DNA of 33,674 nt from an uncultured Acholeplasmatales bacterium (lineage in GTDB: Bacteria; Bacillota_I; Bacilli_A; Acholeplasmatales; Anaeroplasmataceae): NCBI GenBank assembly GCA_944324795.1, contig CALUXR010000019.1:1-33674 (forward strand). Direction: 5' to 3'. The notes beneath the pieces are model-generated. The model made no database searches. It worked only from the letters and a program-made list of their open reading frames with translations, and was not told the DNA's origin. This document shows, piece after piece, positions 33,587 to 33,674 of the stretch (positions within the stretch are counted from its first letter, which is position 1; the number at the start of each line of letters is the position of its first letter). The translations under genes and the position numbers were made by a program.

Positions 33587-33674
33587 TATCTTAATAATCA
33601 ATGTCATTAACTTAAGACATTTGACAAAATAAAAAGATTAAGATATGTAACGAATTACACTAAGTTATGTGTAA
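33587..33674. other. Nested inverted repeats at the right edge
   Basis: TATCTTAAT (33587-33595) and ATTAAGATA (33637-33645) enclose AATGTC (33600-33605) and GACATT (33616-33621). Immediately after, TGTAA, TTACAC (33655-33660) and GTGTAA (33669-33674) give two alternative short hairpins. The window ends inside this structure. It follows the unknown plus-strand gene; there is no T-run, so it is not an ordinary terminator. Confidence 0.55.

Noticed and set aside
1-33674. CRISPR array, tRNA, rRNA, insertion sequence or prophage
   Set aside because: No regularly spaced repeats with unique spacers, no cloverleaf-like sequence, and no transposase, integrase or phage structural gene was recognised.

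Overview
The window reads as chromosomal DNA of a very A+T-rich, low-G+C Bacilli/Tenericutes-like bacterium, possibly an uncultured gut lineage related to RF39 or Erysipelotrichia; this placement is an inference. Shine-Dalgarno sequences are clear and many promoters are extended -10 (TG-N-TATAAT or TG-N-TAAAAT). TGA is a stop codon: mutS2, thyA, the GNAT-AlkD fusion, one ABC gene and hipS all end with TGA exactly where their families end. The genome therefore uses the standard code, not the Mycoplasma code.

Layout. 1-1140 is a TPP-riboswitch-controlled thiT unit with a small membrane-protein gene. 1149-7886 is a tightly overlapped minus-strand operon: GNAT-AlkD fusion, thyA, folA, plsC, an unknown membrane-anchored protein, mutS2 and thiamine pyrophosphokinase, so one-carbon/nucleotide metabolism, DNA maintenance and thiamine activation. 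8055-12600 holds a MATE exporter, an AlbA_2/HATPase regulator with a 21-bp minisatellite, a frameshifted alpha/beta hydrolase and a CmpB-family membrane protein. 12622-17756 is an operon of two fused ATPase-FtsX ABC genes plus a Nudix hydrolase.

17846-20531 is the most interesting locus. A TasA/camelysin-like secreted protein, a SipW-type (Ser/His) signal peptidase and a second protein with the same type of signal peptide form an operon. Its promoter is a perfect TTGACA-17-TATAAT in which eight of the 17 spacer bases are an uninterrupted G tract. This is the classic design of a slipped-strand phase-variable promoter, and a cre-like palindrome overlaps the -35.

20556-23492 holds two small genes, a CofE-like ligase and a divergent LysR regulator. 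23493-26998 is a defence-like minus-strand cluster: COG1106 ATPase, Rnl2-type RNA ligase, HipS and HipT. No HipB is visible, and the zinc-ribbon start of HipT is out of frame with its kinase. 27134-33674 has small unknown genes, a cytidine deaminase interrupted by an in-frame TAA, a large SNF2 helicase and an unknown gene at the right edge.

Three genes (hydrolase, hipT, cdd) are each broken by a single lesion. This could be decay, strain variation, reinitiation-based expression or assembly error. No tRNA, rRNA, CRISPR array, transposase or integrase was seen.
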